Source: Insolitispirillum peregrinum (GTDB taxonomy: Bacteria; Pseudomonadota; Alphaproteobacteria; Rhodospirillales; Rhodospirillaceae). From it: DNA of 64,000 nucleotides. Under the pieces are notes generated by a model that was not told the DNA's origin, made no database searches, and was given only the letters and a program-made list of their open reading frames with translations. Of the stretch, positions 15,616-25,344 are shown one piece after another (the stretch's first letter is position 1; each line of letters opens with the position of its first letter). Both the position numbers and the translations under genes were made by a program. The DNA lies in the NCBI RefSeq assembly GCF_042665255.1, contig NZ_JBHTCD010000010.1, one strand, 5' to 3'.

Positions 15616-15636
15616 GAAGGGGGGACACCCCCCTTC
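15616..15636 (+). promoter_or_regulatory. Perfect hairpin between the two dapB genes
   Basis: GAAGGGGGG pairs with CCCCCCTTC across a 3-nt ACA loop, a 9-bp GC-rich stem placed 25 bp before the start of the second dapB. There is no T-run, so it is more likely an mRNA-processing, stability or translational element than a terminator. Confidence 0.5.
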
Positions 15637-15660
15637 CTCTCCGTCAAAGAAGTACACTCC

Positions 15661-16461
15661 ATGAGCATCGGCATTCTGGGCTGCACTGGCCGGATGGGGC
15701 AGGTGATCCTGACCCATCTGGTGCAGCATCACCGCTCGCTGATTGCCGGGGGCAGCGGCTCGCCGAACAGCGCCTGTGCCGGGCAGGACCTTGGGCGACT
15801 GGTTGGAGCCGACCTGTTGGGGCTGACGGTGGACACCGACCCGGCGCGGGTGATGGCACGGGCCAGCGTGGTCATTGACTGCTCATCCCCTGCCGCAACA
15901 GCCCATCATGCCGCACTGGCCGTCCGCCATGGAACCGCGTTGGTGGTGGCCACCACCGGCCTGAATGCGCAACAGCAGCAGGCGGTGTTCGATGCGGCGC
16001 GCAGCGTCCCGGTCATTTATACCCCGAACCTCAGCCCCGGCGTTTCGGTGCTGATCGCCCTCACCCGGCAGGTTGCCGCCACACTGGGACCGGACTACGA
16101 CATCGAAATCGTCGAGATGCATCACCGCCACAAGGTCGATGCGCCCTCCGGGACGGCCCTCGGGCTGGGCGAAGCCGCAGCCGCCGGGCGGGGGCAGCCG
16201 CTGGACACCCTGAAGGAAACCGTCCGCGATGGTCACACCGGCCCGCGCAACAGCGGCAGCATCGGCTTTGCCACCCTGCGGGGTGGCGATGTCGCCGGTG
16301 ATCACACGGTGATTTTTGCCAGCGACGGCGAGCGGCTTGAACTCAGCCACAAGGCCAGTTCACGCGCCTTGTTCGCGCACGGTGCCATCCGCGCCGCCCA
16401 CTGGTGCAGAGATCGCCCGCCGGGCTTGTACAGCATGCTCGATGTGCTCGGCCTCGCCTGA
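15661..16461 (+). CDS. dapB: 4-hydroxy-tetrahydrodipicolinate reductase, tandem paralogue
   Basis: A 266-residue second DapB. The nucleotide-binding motif GCTGRMGQV and the catalytic motif EMHHRHKVDAPSGTA are intact, so it looks enzymatically competent. The N-terminal half (residues 1-150) has diverged clearly from the upstream copy, while the last about 115 residues are nearly the same, both ending YSMLDVLGLA. No good Shine-Dalgarno precedes the ATG, and a strong hairpin lies just upstream. Redundancy, altered cofactor use or maintenance by gene conversion are possible. Confidence 0.93.
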   Translation: MSIGILGCTGRMGQVILTHLVQHHRSLIAGGSGSPNSACAGQDLGRLVGADLLGLTVDTDPARVMARASVVIDCSSPAATAHHAALAVRHGTALVVATTGLNAQQQQAVFDAARSVPVIYTPNLSPGVSVLIALTRQVAATLGPDYDIEIVEMHHRHKVDAPSGTALGLGEAAAAGRGQPLDTLKETVRDGHTGPRNSGSIGFATLRGGDVAGDHTVIFASDGERLELSHKASSRALFAHGAIRAAHWCRDRPPGLYSMLDVLGLA

Positions 16462-16473
16462 GGCGCCTTCCCC

Positions 16474-17781
16474 TCACACCGTCATCCGGCGGATCCGCAA
16501 CGGCTCGGTACGGCCCTTGAGCTGGATTCCCTCCACATCGCCAAAGCCTTCGGGGTGACCGGCGCGCGCCAGCGTTGCGGTATCAATCACCACTTGCTGC
16601 TCTGCCGCCTCGCTGCACAGCCGGGCCGAAACGTTGACCGCATCGCCGATCACCGTGAAGTCCTGCCGATCGCTGGTGCCGATCGTTCCGGCAATCACAT
16701 AGCCATCGTGCAGGCCAATTCCTACCCGACGGGGCAGGTCCGGGATGGCCTTCAGGTCGGCCTGAATCTGCATCGCACAGGCCACCGCCCGCGCCGCCCG
16801 CTCTGACCCCTCAAAGACCGCCAGCAGGGCATCGCCAATCATCTTGTCCACGTCACCGTGGTGTGCCCGTACCGCCTTTACCTGAATCGCCATCACCTGA
16901 TTCAGCAACGCCACCACCCGTTCCGGCGGATTCGATTCGGCATAACTGGTAAAGGACCGGATATCGGAATAGAGCAGCGTGGCATCCAGAACCCGCGACT
17001 GCAACTGATCGCCATCGGCCCGCAGCGCCGCCCCCAAAGCCTGCCCCGAAACCAGCCGTTGCAGCCGCTGGCGCAAGCCCTGCACGTTGGCACTGTGGCG
17101 GTTGATGTCCCGCTGGGCGCGGGCCACCATCCGCCCCAGCAAGAAGGCCAATCCCCCCAACAGCAGCATCGGGGCCGCCACCTGCGGGATGATATTGCGC
17201 AACAGCAGGCTGTTGAGGTCACCTGCCGGTTCATAAAGCTCAAAGACCAGTTGCAGTTTGCCTTCCTCGTCCGGCAACCAGACATAAATCTCGTACAGGT
17301 CTTCGCCACGATCGCTTTGCAGTTCGATCTGCGGCTCCTGTGTTTCCAGTAACCGCCACAACTCAGGTGCCCTGTCGACTCCCCCGGCCACCAGATCGGC
17401 GGTGCTGAACAGCAGGCGTCCTTGCGGATCGTAAATCTTGATCCGCGCCATGCCACTATCGGCCATCGAGACCTGCACCGCATGACGCAGCGGCGAGTCG
17501 AGGGCAATTTCCGGAACGGCATCCTGCGGTTTGATCGACAGCAACTGTCGCCAGACGTCCGGGGCAACCCGCTGGGCGGCGAGGGCAATCTGGTGCGCCC
17601 GTTCCTGTGCCACCTGCAGATAAATGTCCTCGGCCAGCTTGCCACCGCGATACAGGCTCAACAGGGCTGACAGCACCATCAGGACCGCCAGCAACGGCAG
17701 GATATGGCGGCGAAAGGCCCGTTGTAGCGGATAGGGCTGATCATCCTGTACTTCGTCTGCCGGGCGATTGCTGCTATCCAT
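16474..17781 (-). CDS. Membrane-anchored class III adenylate/guanylate cyclase
   Basis: A 435-residue cyclase. TM1 at about residues 28-46, a periplasmic sensor region of about 150 residues, TM2 at about 195-213, a linker helix, then the catalytic domain. Metal-binding aspartates are in LLYSDIRSFTSYAE and GDVDKMIGDALLAVF; the domain also has VGIGLHDGYVIAGTIG and DFTVIGDAVNVSARL with the conserved Asn region. The Lys-Met in DKMIGD agrees with an ATP-selective cyclase. It converges on dapB with a 12-bp gap and is divergent from nth. An orphan cyclic-nucleotide-binding protein lies at 43.8 kb, but a link is speculative. Confidence 0.92.
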   Translation of the reverse strand: MDSSNRPADEVQDDQPYPLQRAFRRHILPLLAVLMVLSALLSLYRGGKLAEDIYLQVAQERAHQIALAAQRVAPDVWRQLLSIKPQDAVPEIALDSPLRHAVQVSMADSGMARIKIYDPQGRLLFSTADLVAGGVDRAPELWRLLETQEPQIELQSDRGEDLYEIYVWLPDEEGKLQLVFELYEPAGDLNSLLLRNIIPQVAAPMLLLGGLAFLLGRMVARAQRDINRHSANVQGLRQRLQRLVSGQALGAALRADGDQLQSRVLDATLLYSDIRSFTSYAESNPPERVVALLNQVMAIQVKAVRAHHGDVDKMIGDALLAVFEGSERAARAVACAMQIQADLKAIPDLPRRVGIGLHDGYVIAGTIGTSDRQDFTVIGDAVNVSARLCSEAAEQQVVIDTATLARAGHPEGFGDVEGIQLKGRTEPLRIRRMTV

Positions 17782-17810
17782 ATGCCTCTACCGTTTTGCT
17801 GTGGTGCCCG

Positions 17811-18452
17811 ATGAAAGCCCTGACCAAGAAAGAAATCACCGCCTTCTACGGAGCCCTGGCTGCTGCCATGCCCGAGCCTAAAGGCGAGTTGCATTACGTC
17901 AACCCCTATACACTGCTGGTCGCGGTGGTTTTATCGGCGCAGGCCACCGACAAGGGGGTCAACAAGGCCACCGGCCCGCTGTTTGCCATTGCCGACACCC
18001 CGCAGGCGATGGTCGATCTGGGCGAAGAGGTGGTCCGCGAGTACATCAAGACCATCGGCCTGTTCAACACCAAAGCCAAAAACGTCATCGCCCTGTCGCG
18101 GCAACTGATCGAACAGTACGGCGGCGAGGTGCCAGAGAATCGCGAGGCACTGGAAACATTACCCGGAGTCGGGCGCAAGACGGCCAACGTGGTGCTGAAC
18201 ATCGCCTTTGGCCATCCCACCATTGCGGTTGATACCCACATCTTTCGCATCGGCAACCGTACCGGGCTGGCGATGGGTAAAACCGTCCGTGCCGTTGAGG
18301 ACCGACTGGAAAAGATCACCCCGAAAGAATTTACCCTGCACGCCCACCACTGGCTGATCCTGCATGGACGCTATGTCTGCAAGGCACGCAAGCCGGACTG
18401 CGGCCTGTGTGTGGTGCGCGAATGGTGCCATTATCCCGAGAAGACGGTCTGA
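17811..18452 (+). CDS. nth: Endonuclease III (DNA glycosylase/AP lyase)
   Basis: A 213-residue base-excision repair enzyme removing oxidised pyrimidines. Helix-hairpin-helix LPGVGRKTANVVL with the catalytic lysine, catalytic aspartate in VDTHIFRIGNR, and the C-terminal [4Fe-4S] ligands spaced C-x6-C-x2-C-x5-C in the last 25 residues. The ATG at 17811 starts 29 bp from the divergent cyclase start and fits the family length (211 in E. coli). Confidence 0.96.
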   Translation: MKALTKKEITAFYGALAAAMPEPKGELHYVNPYTLLVAVVLSAQATDKGVNKATGPLFAIADTPQAMVDLGEEVVREYIKTIGLFNTKAKNVIALSRQLIEQYGGEVPENREALETLPGVGRKTANVVLNIAFGHPTIAVDTHIFRIGNRTGLAMGKTVRAVEDRLEKITPKEFTLHAHHWLILHGRYVCKARKPDCGLCVVREWCHYPEKTV

Positions 18453-18459
18453 GGGGCTG

Positions 18460-18727
18460 CGTCGGATCACAGCATACGACACTTGCAGGAAGATGGCGAA
18501 CTGCCGTCCGTACCTGCTCGGGGGATAGTTCCCCCGAACCCCCATTTTTTCTTTGATGATCAAATGAGACCAGCATGCGTTAAACCTGATGCAGGCACGC
18601 TGGTCTAACCTTTTGTAGCGCCGCATTGTTTATGCGAAAACCGGTTCCCACTTTTCGCACAATGCTCTCATGGGGTCCGGGGCCTCAAGGCCCCGGCGAG
18701 GTGTGGAGCAGCGCTCCACGCTCCTGT
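18460..18727 (+). repeat. Type B element B2, interrupted by a short palindrome and a type A copy
   Basis: The left part holds the inverted-repeat remnant GCGTCGGATCACAGCATACGACA and the CCCCCATTTTTTC arm up to about 18563; the right part resumes with ATGGGGTCCGGGGCC (18670) and GTGGAGCAGCGCTCCAC. Between them sit a 40-bp palindrome (18567-18606, AGACCAGC...GCTGGTCT) that looks like the two B termini joined end to end, and type A copy A3. The order indicates later insertion into an existing B element. The region lies between nth and the ferritin-like gene. Confidence 0.65.
18622..18668 (-). repeat. Type A palindromic repeat, copy A3 (nested in B2)
   Basis: CCGCATTGTTTATGCG...CGCACAATGCTCT on the plus strand, with the AAAACCGGTTCCCAC core. 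Confidence 0.9.
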
Positions 18728-18730
18728 TTT

Positions 18731-19555
18731 TTAGGCTGCCCGTTGCAGCTCCTGCGACATCTTGTGCGCCCGTCGCTGGATGAACCGCCACAGCATCCGG
18801 CTGATGACATTGGCAAACCAGCCCTGCGCACTCAGCCCGGCGGCCTTCAGCACCATGTGGGCCGCCCGTTCGACATGGCGAGCCCGATAAAAGCTGAACG
18901 CTCGTGCGCCATAGTTCAGCGCCGCCGTCTCGCGGTCATAGCCTTCGGGGATGCCGACGTTGGCCGCGTGATAGGCAAAGGCCAGTTCGTCGTCTTCGCT
19001 TTCCCGGATTCGGCCTACCGCAACCATGAACCGCTTCCACGCTGGCACGTTCTCGCGCTGCTGATAGTCGCGCATGGCGGTCAGAAAGAATTTGTAGTGG
19101 CGGAATTCGTCACCGGCAATGCGGTTACAGATATCCTTCAACACCGGCTCGTCACAGGCATCGCGCAGGGCGGAATAGAACGAGCTGGTGCCGGTTTCAA
19201 CGATGCAGCGGGCAATCAGCTCGCCGGTCCGCGACCCACGGATGCTTTCGGCAGAATCGGTGGCAATCTTGTAGCCATCGGTAAAACAGCGAAAGGCATT
19301 CATATAGTTGAATGACGGGTCCGCCAGCTCGGCCCACCGGCCCAGAGCATCGCCGTGTTGCTCTTCTTCACGACGCCAATCGGCAGCATAGGCATTGAAC
19401 GGTGCGTCGTCGTGAAACACATTCCCCAGATAGGTCGTGTAATCCGCCGCATTGCGTTCGACCAGCGCCGCCGCTTTCACCACTTGCAGGATGTGCGGGT
19501 TTACCTTGGTCGGATCAAAACGATCCCAGGCGATATCATCCAGGGTCCAGGCCAT
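18731..19555 (-). CDS. Ferritin-like di-iron protein (rubrerythrin/acyl-ACP desaturase-like)
   Basis: A 274-residue helical protein with the metal-ligand pattern of ferritin-like di-iron carboxylate proteins: Glu in VERNAADY, EEEQH near residue 63, Glu in VETGTSSFYSAL, and DEFRHYKFF near residue 146. The spacing resembles stearoyl-ACP desaturase-like or uncharacterised ferritin-like families rather than storage ferritins. The C-terminal 70 residues are basic and helical. The ATG at 19555 has AGAGGA upstream; a GTG one codon earlier is possible. Substrate unknown. Its downstream end abuts repeat B2, which may act as terminator. Confidence 0.75.
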   Translation of the reverse strand: MAWTLDDIAWDRFDPTKVNPHILQVVKAAALVERNAADYTTYLGNVFHDDAPFNAYAADWRREEEQHGDALGRWAELADPSFNYMNAFRCFTDGYKIATDSAESIRGSRTGELIARCIVETGTSSFYSALRDACDEPVLKDICNRIAGDEFRHYKFFLTAMRDYQQRENVPAWKRFMVAVGRIRESEDDELAFAYHAANVGIPEGYDRETAALNYGARAFSFYRARHVERAAHMVLKAAGLSAQGWFANVISRMLWRFIQRRAHKMSQELQRAA

Positions 19556-19639
19556 CACATCCTCTTGGCAGCGAAAAATATTGCCCCGATATAGGGCAAA
19601 AAATCAGAATTTCCAGAGCATTCGAACGGTTGGAGTTGT

Positions 19640-19830
19640 GAGCCTTCACAGGACACGACAGTTGGTGGAAACAGTGCAGGCTGCCGCCTGAAACCGCTCG
19701 GGGCCTGAGGCCCCGAACCCCCATTTTTTCTTTCAATATCAAGTCAATGGGGCCTGGGGCCGACTGGCCCCAGCGAGGTGTGGAGCAGCGCTCCATCATC
19801 CTGTTTTCTGTTTGTCGTCTACTGTGCCAA
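19640..19830 (+). repeat. Type B element, copy B3
   Basis: Contains GGACACGACAGTTGGTGG on the left, CGGGGCCTGAGGCCCCG, CCCCCATTTTTTC, AATGGGGCC, GGGGCCGACTGGCCCC, GGAGCAGCGCTCC and a right-end remnant TGTCGTCTACTGTG. The outermost AGAGC ends are degraded; AGAGCATTCGAACGG at 19616 may be a leftover. It fills most of the gap between the ferritin-like gene and atpC. Confidence 0.75.
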
Positions 19831-19840
19831 CGGCAAGCTC

Positions 19841-19881
19841 AAAACAAAGAGCCAGCCTACGATGTCAATCGCAAGCTGGCT
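19841..19881 (-). terminator. Terminator of the atp operon
   Basis: Minus strand: AGCCAGC (19881-19875) pairs with GCTGGCT (19856-19850), followed by CTTTGTTTT. It is about 85 bp past the atpC stop. Confidence 0.7.
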
Positions 19882-19965
19882 TTTGTCATCGGATCGCACA
19901 ACAGGGGCCACAACTACCTTCGGGGCACGGCAGCCATCATCCCTGGAGCATGGCGGCAGTCCGTC

Positions 19966-20367
19966 TTACGACAGGGCAGCCAGCATGGCTTCGGCGACAG
20001 CAATCCGGTTTCTGGCCTGGGCCTTTTCCAGCGGCTGGTCAGCTTCCTGCAAAGCTTCGCGGGCCGCGGTCAGACGGGCCTGCACCGTATCACGGGACAG
20101 GTCAGCCAGCGGAACGGCTTCTTCAGCCAGAACCGTGCAACGGGTTTCGGTGACTTCGGCAAAACCGCCAGCCACGAAGATCCGGTTGACCACAGCGCCC
20201 TTCTGGTAGATGTCGATGACACCCGGACGGACGGTGGACAGCATCGGAGCGTGCTGGGGAAGGGCACCGAAGTTCCCTTCGGAACCGGGCACCACCACCA
20301 TCTCCACCGGTTGGGAGATCAGCAGCTTGGAAGGCGACACCAGTTCAAATTCGAGCGTTTCCGCCAT
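19966..20367 (-). CDS. atpC: ATP synthase F1 subunit epsilon
   Basis: A 133-residue central-stalk subunit that couples rotation to catalysis and inhibits ATP hydrolysis. The N-terminal beta-sandwich is recognisable (FELVSPSKLLISQPVEMVVVPGSEGNFGALPQHAPML), followed by the helical hairpin of the C-terminal domain. The ATG at 20367 (MAETLEFEL) is preferred over an in-frame upstream ATG because it matches the family N-terminus. Last gene of atpHAGDC. Confidence 0.95.
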   Translation of the reverse strand: MAETLEFELVSPSKLLISQPVEMVVVPGSEGNFGALPQHAPMLSTVRPGVIDIYQKGAVVNRIFVAGGFAEVTETRCTVLAEEAVPLADLSRDTVQARLTAAREALQEADQPLEKAQARNRIAVAEAMLAALS

Positions 20368-20449
20368 GGTACAACGGTCTCCGCTTGCGAGAGGACGACG
20401 GGGCAAAGGCGCACATCACAAGGACATCACGCCTTTGCCCCGGTACGGC

Positions 20450-21874
20450 TTAGGCGGCGTCAGCAGCCAGCTTCTTCGCCTTTTCAACGGCTTCTTCGAT
20501 GGTACCCACCATGTAGAAAGCCTGTTCCGGCAGATGGTCATACTCGCCGGCAACGATACCCTTGAAGCCCTTGATGGTGTCTTCGATCTGCACGAACACA
20601 CCCGGGGTACCGGTGAACACTTCGGCCACATGGAACGGCTGGGACAGGAAGCGCTGGATCTTGCGGGCGCGAGCCACGGTCAGCTTGTCTTCTTCGCTCA
20701 GTTCGTCCATGCCCAGGATGGCGATGATGTCCTGCAGCGACTTGTAGGTCTGCAGAACCGACTGCACCTGGCGGGCGGTCTGGTAGTGTTCTTCACCAAC
20801 GATGCGCGGGTCCAGAGCGCGCGAGGTCGAGTCCAGCGGGTCAACGGCCGGGAAAATGGCCATTTCAGCGATGGAACGCGACAGCACGGTGGTGGCGTCG
20901 AGGTGAGCAAACGAGGTGGCCGGAGCCGGGTCGGTCAAGTCGTCAGCCGGCACGTAAATGGCCTGCACCGAGGTGATCGAACCCTTCTTGGTCGAGGTGA
21001 TGCGTTCCTGCAGGGCGCCCATGTCGGTCGACAGGGTCGGCTGATAGCCCACCGCCGACGGAATACGGCCCAGCAGAGCGGACACTTCGGCACCAGCCTG
21101 GGTGAAGCGGAAGATGTTGTCCACGAAGAACAGCACGTCCTGACCTTCTTCGTCGCGGAAGTATTCGGCCTGGGTCAGACCGGACAGGGCGACGCGGGCG
21201 CGGGCACCCGGCGGCTCGTTCATCTGACCGTAAACGAGGGCGCACTTGGAATTGCCGCCTTCGAGGTCGATAACGCCCGATTCGATCATTTCGTGGTACA
21301 GGTCGTTCCCTTCACGGGTACGTTCACCCACACCGGCGAACACCGAGTAACCACCGTGGCCCTTGGCGACGTTGTTGATCAGTTCCATGATGGTCACGGT
21401 CTTGCCGACGCCGGCGCCACCGAACAGACCGATCTTGCCGCCCTTCAGGTACGGAGCCAGCAGGTCAATGACCTTGATGCCGGTGACCAGAATTTCGCTG
21501 TCGGTCGACTGATCGACGAAAGCCGGAGCCGGACGGTGGATCGGGGCAACGCCACGGGCGTTCACCGGGCCACGTTCGTCCACCGGCTCGCCGATCACGT
21601 TCAGGATACGGCCAAGCACTTCCGGACCGACCGGAACCTGGATCGGCGAACCGGTGTCGACCACTTCCTGGCCACGCACCAGACCCTCGCTCGAGTCCAT
21701 CGCAATGGTACGCACGGTGGATTCACCGAGGTGCTGGGCAACTTCCAAAACCAGGCGGTTGCCACGGTTCTGGGTTTCCAGCGCCGAAAGAATGGCCGGA
21801 AGTTCACCCGAGAACTTCACGTCCACGACGGCGCCCATGACCTGAGTAATGGTACCGACGTTGTTCTTAGCCAT
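20450..21874 (-). CDS. atpD: ATP synthase F1 subunit beta
   Basis: A 474-residue catalytic subunit. P-loop GGAGVGKTVTI near residue 152, catalytic Glu-Arg region GVGERTREGNDLYHEM, Walker B VLFFVDNIFRFTQAG, and the DELSEEDK motif (DELSEED family signature). Length and sequence are typical of alphaproteobacteria. It lies between atpG and atpC. Confidence 0.98.
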   Translation of the reverse strand: MAKNNVGTITQVMGAVVDVKFSGELPAILSALETQNRGNRLVLEVAQHLGESTVRTIAMDSSEGLVRGQEVVDTGSPIQVPVGPEVLGRILNVIGEPVDERGPVNARGVAPIHRPAPAFVDQSTDSEILVTGIKVIDLLAPYLKGGKIGLFGGAGVGKTVTIMELINNVAKGHGGYSVFAGVGERTREGNDLYHEMIESGVIDLEGGNSKCALVYGQMNEPPGARARVALSGLTQAEYFRDEEGQDVLFFVDNIFRFTQAGAEVSALLGRIPSAVGYQPTLSTDMGALQERITSTKKGSITSVQAIYVPADDLTDPAPATSFAHLDATTVLSRSIAEMAIFPAVDPLDSTSRALDPRIVGEEHYQTARQVQSVLQTYKSLQDIIAILGMDELSEEDKLTVARARKIQRFLSQPFHVAEVFTGTPGVFVQIEDTIKGFKGIVAGEYDHLPEQAFYMVGTIEEAVEKAKKLAADAA

Positions 21875-21935
21875 GGGAATAGCTCCTATCGCCCCGAATT
21901 CTGTGTTCCTGAGTAGCGCGTGTCTAAAAGGACCC

Positions 21936-22823
21936 TTACAGGGCCTCGGCGCCGGAGATGATTTCGATCAGTTCCTTGGTGATCGCAGCCTGACGGGTCC
22001 GGTTATAGACCAGCGTCAGCTTGTTGATCATGTCGCCTGCGTTGCGGGTGGCGTTGTCCATGGCGCTCATCCGGGCACCCTGTTCCGAGGCATCGCCTTC
22101 CAGCAGGGCAGAGAAGAGCTGCATGGAGACGTTCTTCGGCAGCAGATCCGCGAGGATACCTTCCTCGGACGGCTCATACTCGTAAAGCGCCTTGCCAGCC
22201 GCATCGTTGGTGTTGGCCGCCACTGCCGGAACCGGGAACGGCACCAGCTGCTGACGGGTCACAACCTGCGCAATCGCCGATTGGAACTTGTTGTAAACAA
22301 CCGTGCAGACATCGAATTCGCCAGCGTCGAACATCGACAGCACCTTTTGTGCCACCATGTCGGCGTTTTCGAACGTCGCGCCGCGACGGGTCAGCCCTTC
22401 ATAGGTCTGCAGGATCAGCGACGCAAAATCGCGCTTCAGCAGGTCGCGGCCCTTGCGGCCCACGCACAGCACCTTTACCTGCTTCCCGGCTGCCTGCAGA
22501 TCCTTGATCAGGTTGCGGGCATTACGGGCCACGTTGGTGTTGAAGCCACCGCACAAGCCACGGTCGGCGGTCATGACCACCAGCAGGTGCACAGCGTCCT
22601 TGCCGGTACCGGCAAGGAGCTTCGGTGCACCAGCCTGACCGACCATCGAGCCGGCCAGGTTACCAAGCATGCGTTCCATACGTTCGGCGTACGGCCGACC
22701 GGCTTCAGCGGCCTCCTGGGCGCGGCGGAGCTTGGACGCCGCGACCATCTTCATGGCGCTCGTGATCTTGCGGGTGTTTTTCACCGACGAGATACGAGCG
22801 CGTAGGTCCTTAAGGCTGGCCAT
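21936..22823 (-). CDS. atpG: ATP synthase F1 subunit gamma
   Basis: A 295-residue rotor subunit. N-terminal coiled-coil helix (MASLKDLRARISSVKNTRKITSAMKMV region), the Rossmann-like middle with TADRGLCGGFN, and the C-terminal helix ending NKLTLVYNRTRQAAITKELIEI, as in all gamma subunits. Normal length and position between atpA and atpD. Confidence 0.97.
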   Translation of the reverse strand: MASLKDLRARISSVKNTRKITSAMKMVAASKLRRAQEAAEAGRPYAERMERMLGNLAGSMVGQAGAPKLLAGTGKDAVHLLVVMTADRGLCGGFNTNVARNARNLIKDLQAAGKQVKVLCVGRKGRDLLKRDFASLILQTYEGLTRRGATFENADMVAQKVLSMFDAGEFDVCTVVYNKFQSAIAQVVTRQQLVPFPVPAVAANTNDAAGKALYEYEPSEEGILADLLPKNVSMQLFSALLEGDASEQGARMSAMDNATRNAGDMINKLTLVYNRTRQAAITKELIEIISGAEAL

Positions 22824-22868
22824 GGAGATTAGGCCCTTCCCTGTTTACCGTTGTCGCCAGTCCGCGTC

Positions 22869-24400
<1,532 letters not shown>

Positions 24401-24401
<1 letters not shown>

Positions 24402-24961
24402 CACCCAACCCCTTTCATGGCGAGCTGAAGACGCTGCAGCTTCGTGCGGACTGAATTATCGACCATACGCGAGCCGATCTTGACGATCAGGCCGCCGAGG
24501 ATGGTCGGATCGATGAAGATGTTCATCGCGACATCTTTCCCCACCGCTTGCTTGAGCGCGGCGGAAAGGGACGCAACCTGAGCATCCGACAAGTATTTGG
24601 CGCTGTGGACCGTGGCGGTCACTTCGCCGCGCGCGCTCGCCAGGCGGGCAAGATAGGCGTCAGCCATCTCCCCCAGCGCAAACAGGCGGCGGTTCTGCGC
24701 GATCAGCCCCAGAAAATTCCTGACGAGGTCAGACAAAGCGGCACCCTGCGCGATGGCATCGATGCCCTTCTGCTGGTCCTCACGGGACACGATGGGCGAC
24801 GAGATAAAGCGCCGGAAGTCGGCGCTCTCCGTCAGCATGGCCTTAAGCGACCGGAGATCGGCTGCGACCTGATCGAGCGCATTGCGCTCGTATGCGAGGT
24901 CATAAAGCGCCGAAGCGTAGCGGTCGGCAAGGCCGTTTGATCCTGCGGTTTCGGATGACAC
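24401..24961 (-). CDS. atpH: ATP synthase F1 subunit delta
   Basis: A 186-residue peripheral-stalk subunit (OSCP homologue) that joins F1 to the b subunits. N-terminal helical domain (GLADRYASALYDLAYE) and C-terminal motif DPTILGGLIVKIGSRMVDNSVRTKL are both typical. First gene of the F1 operon; the F0 genes are not in this window, as usual for alphaproteobacteria, where F1 and F0 operons are separate. Confidence 0.97.
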
Positions 24962-25344
24962 GTTCTGCTGGCCCCAGAAAATTCGTTGCCGAGTGGCGGA
25001 AGTAGTCTCTAACCAACTGTTTTTTCATTAATTTTTGGCGCCGTGTTGACAAGTTCCCCCTGCGGCGCGTGAGGTAGTTAACATAACGGGATGGTCCTTG
25101 CAAGCCATAGCGGCCCGATCCCCCTGTGGAAATCACCAGATTTTCGTTTCAGCAACCCGCCGTGAAGGCCGGTAAAGCCTGAATTTGATGCGCCGCGGCA
25201 GGCCGTTGGTGCAACGCCAAATGAACTGCCGTTCCCCCACCCGGCCACCCTACCCCGTCGGGCAGGAAACCCACCTGCCCCGCATCCTTGCGAATTCTTC
25301 GCAAGGGAAGTCCCGGTAACCTTATCAAATATAAGACTTCCTCC
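24962..25344 (-). other. Intergenic region between priA and atpH (atp promoter region)
   Basis: 383 bp with no credible gene. An AT-rich tract lies at 25010-25040. A possible minus-strand promoter is TTGTCA, 17 bp, AATGAA within about 25050-25020, leading to atpH. Perfect stem CCTTGCGA/TCGCAAGG (25286-25306) and GGCAGG/CCTGCC (25261-25282) lie just past the priA stop and may end the priA transcript, but neither is followed by a T-run. Confidence 0.4.

Noticed and set aside
20210..21916. 568-codon plus-strand frame opposite atpC and atpD
   Set aside because: It spans two well-defined ATP synthase genes and their gap; no protein family is recognisable.
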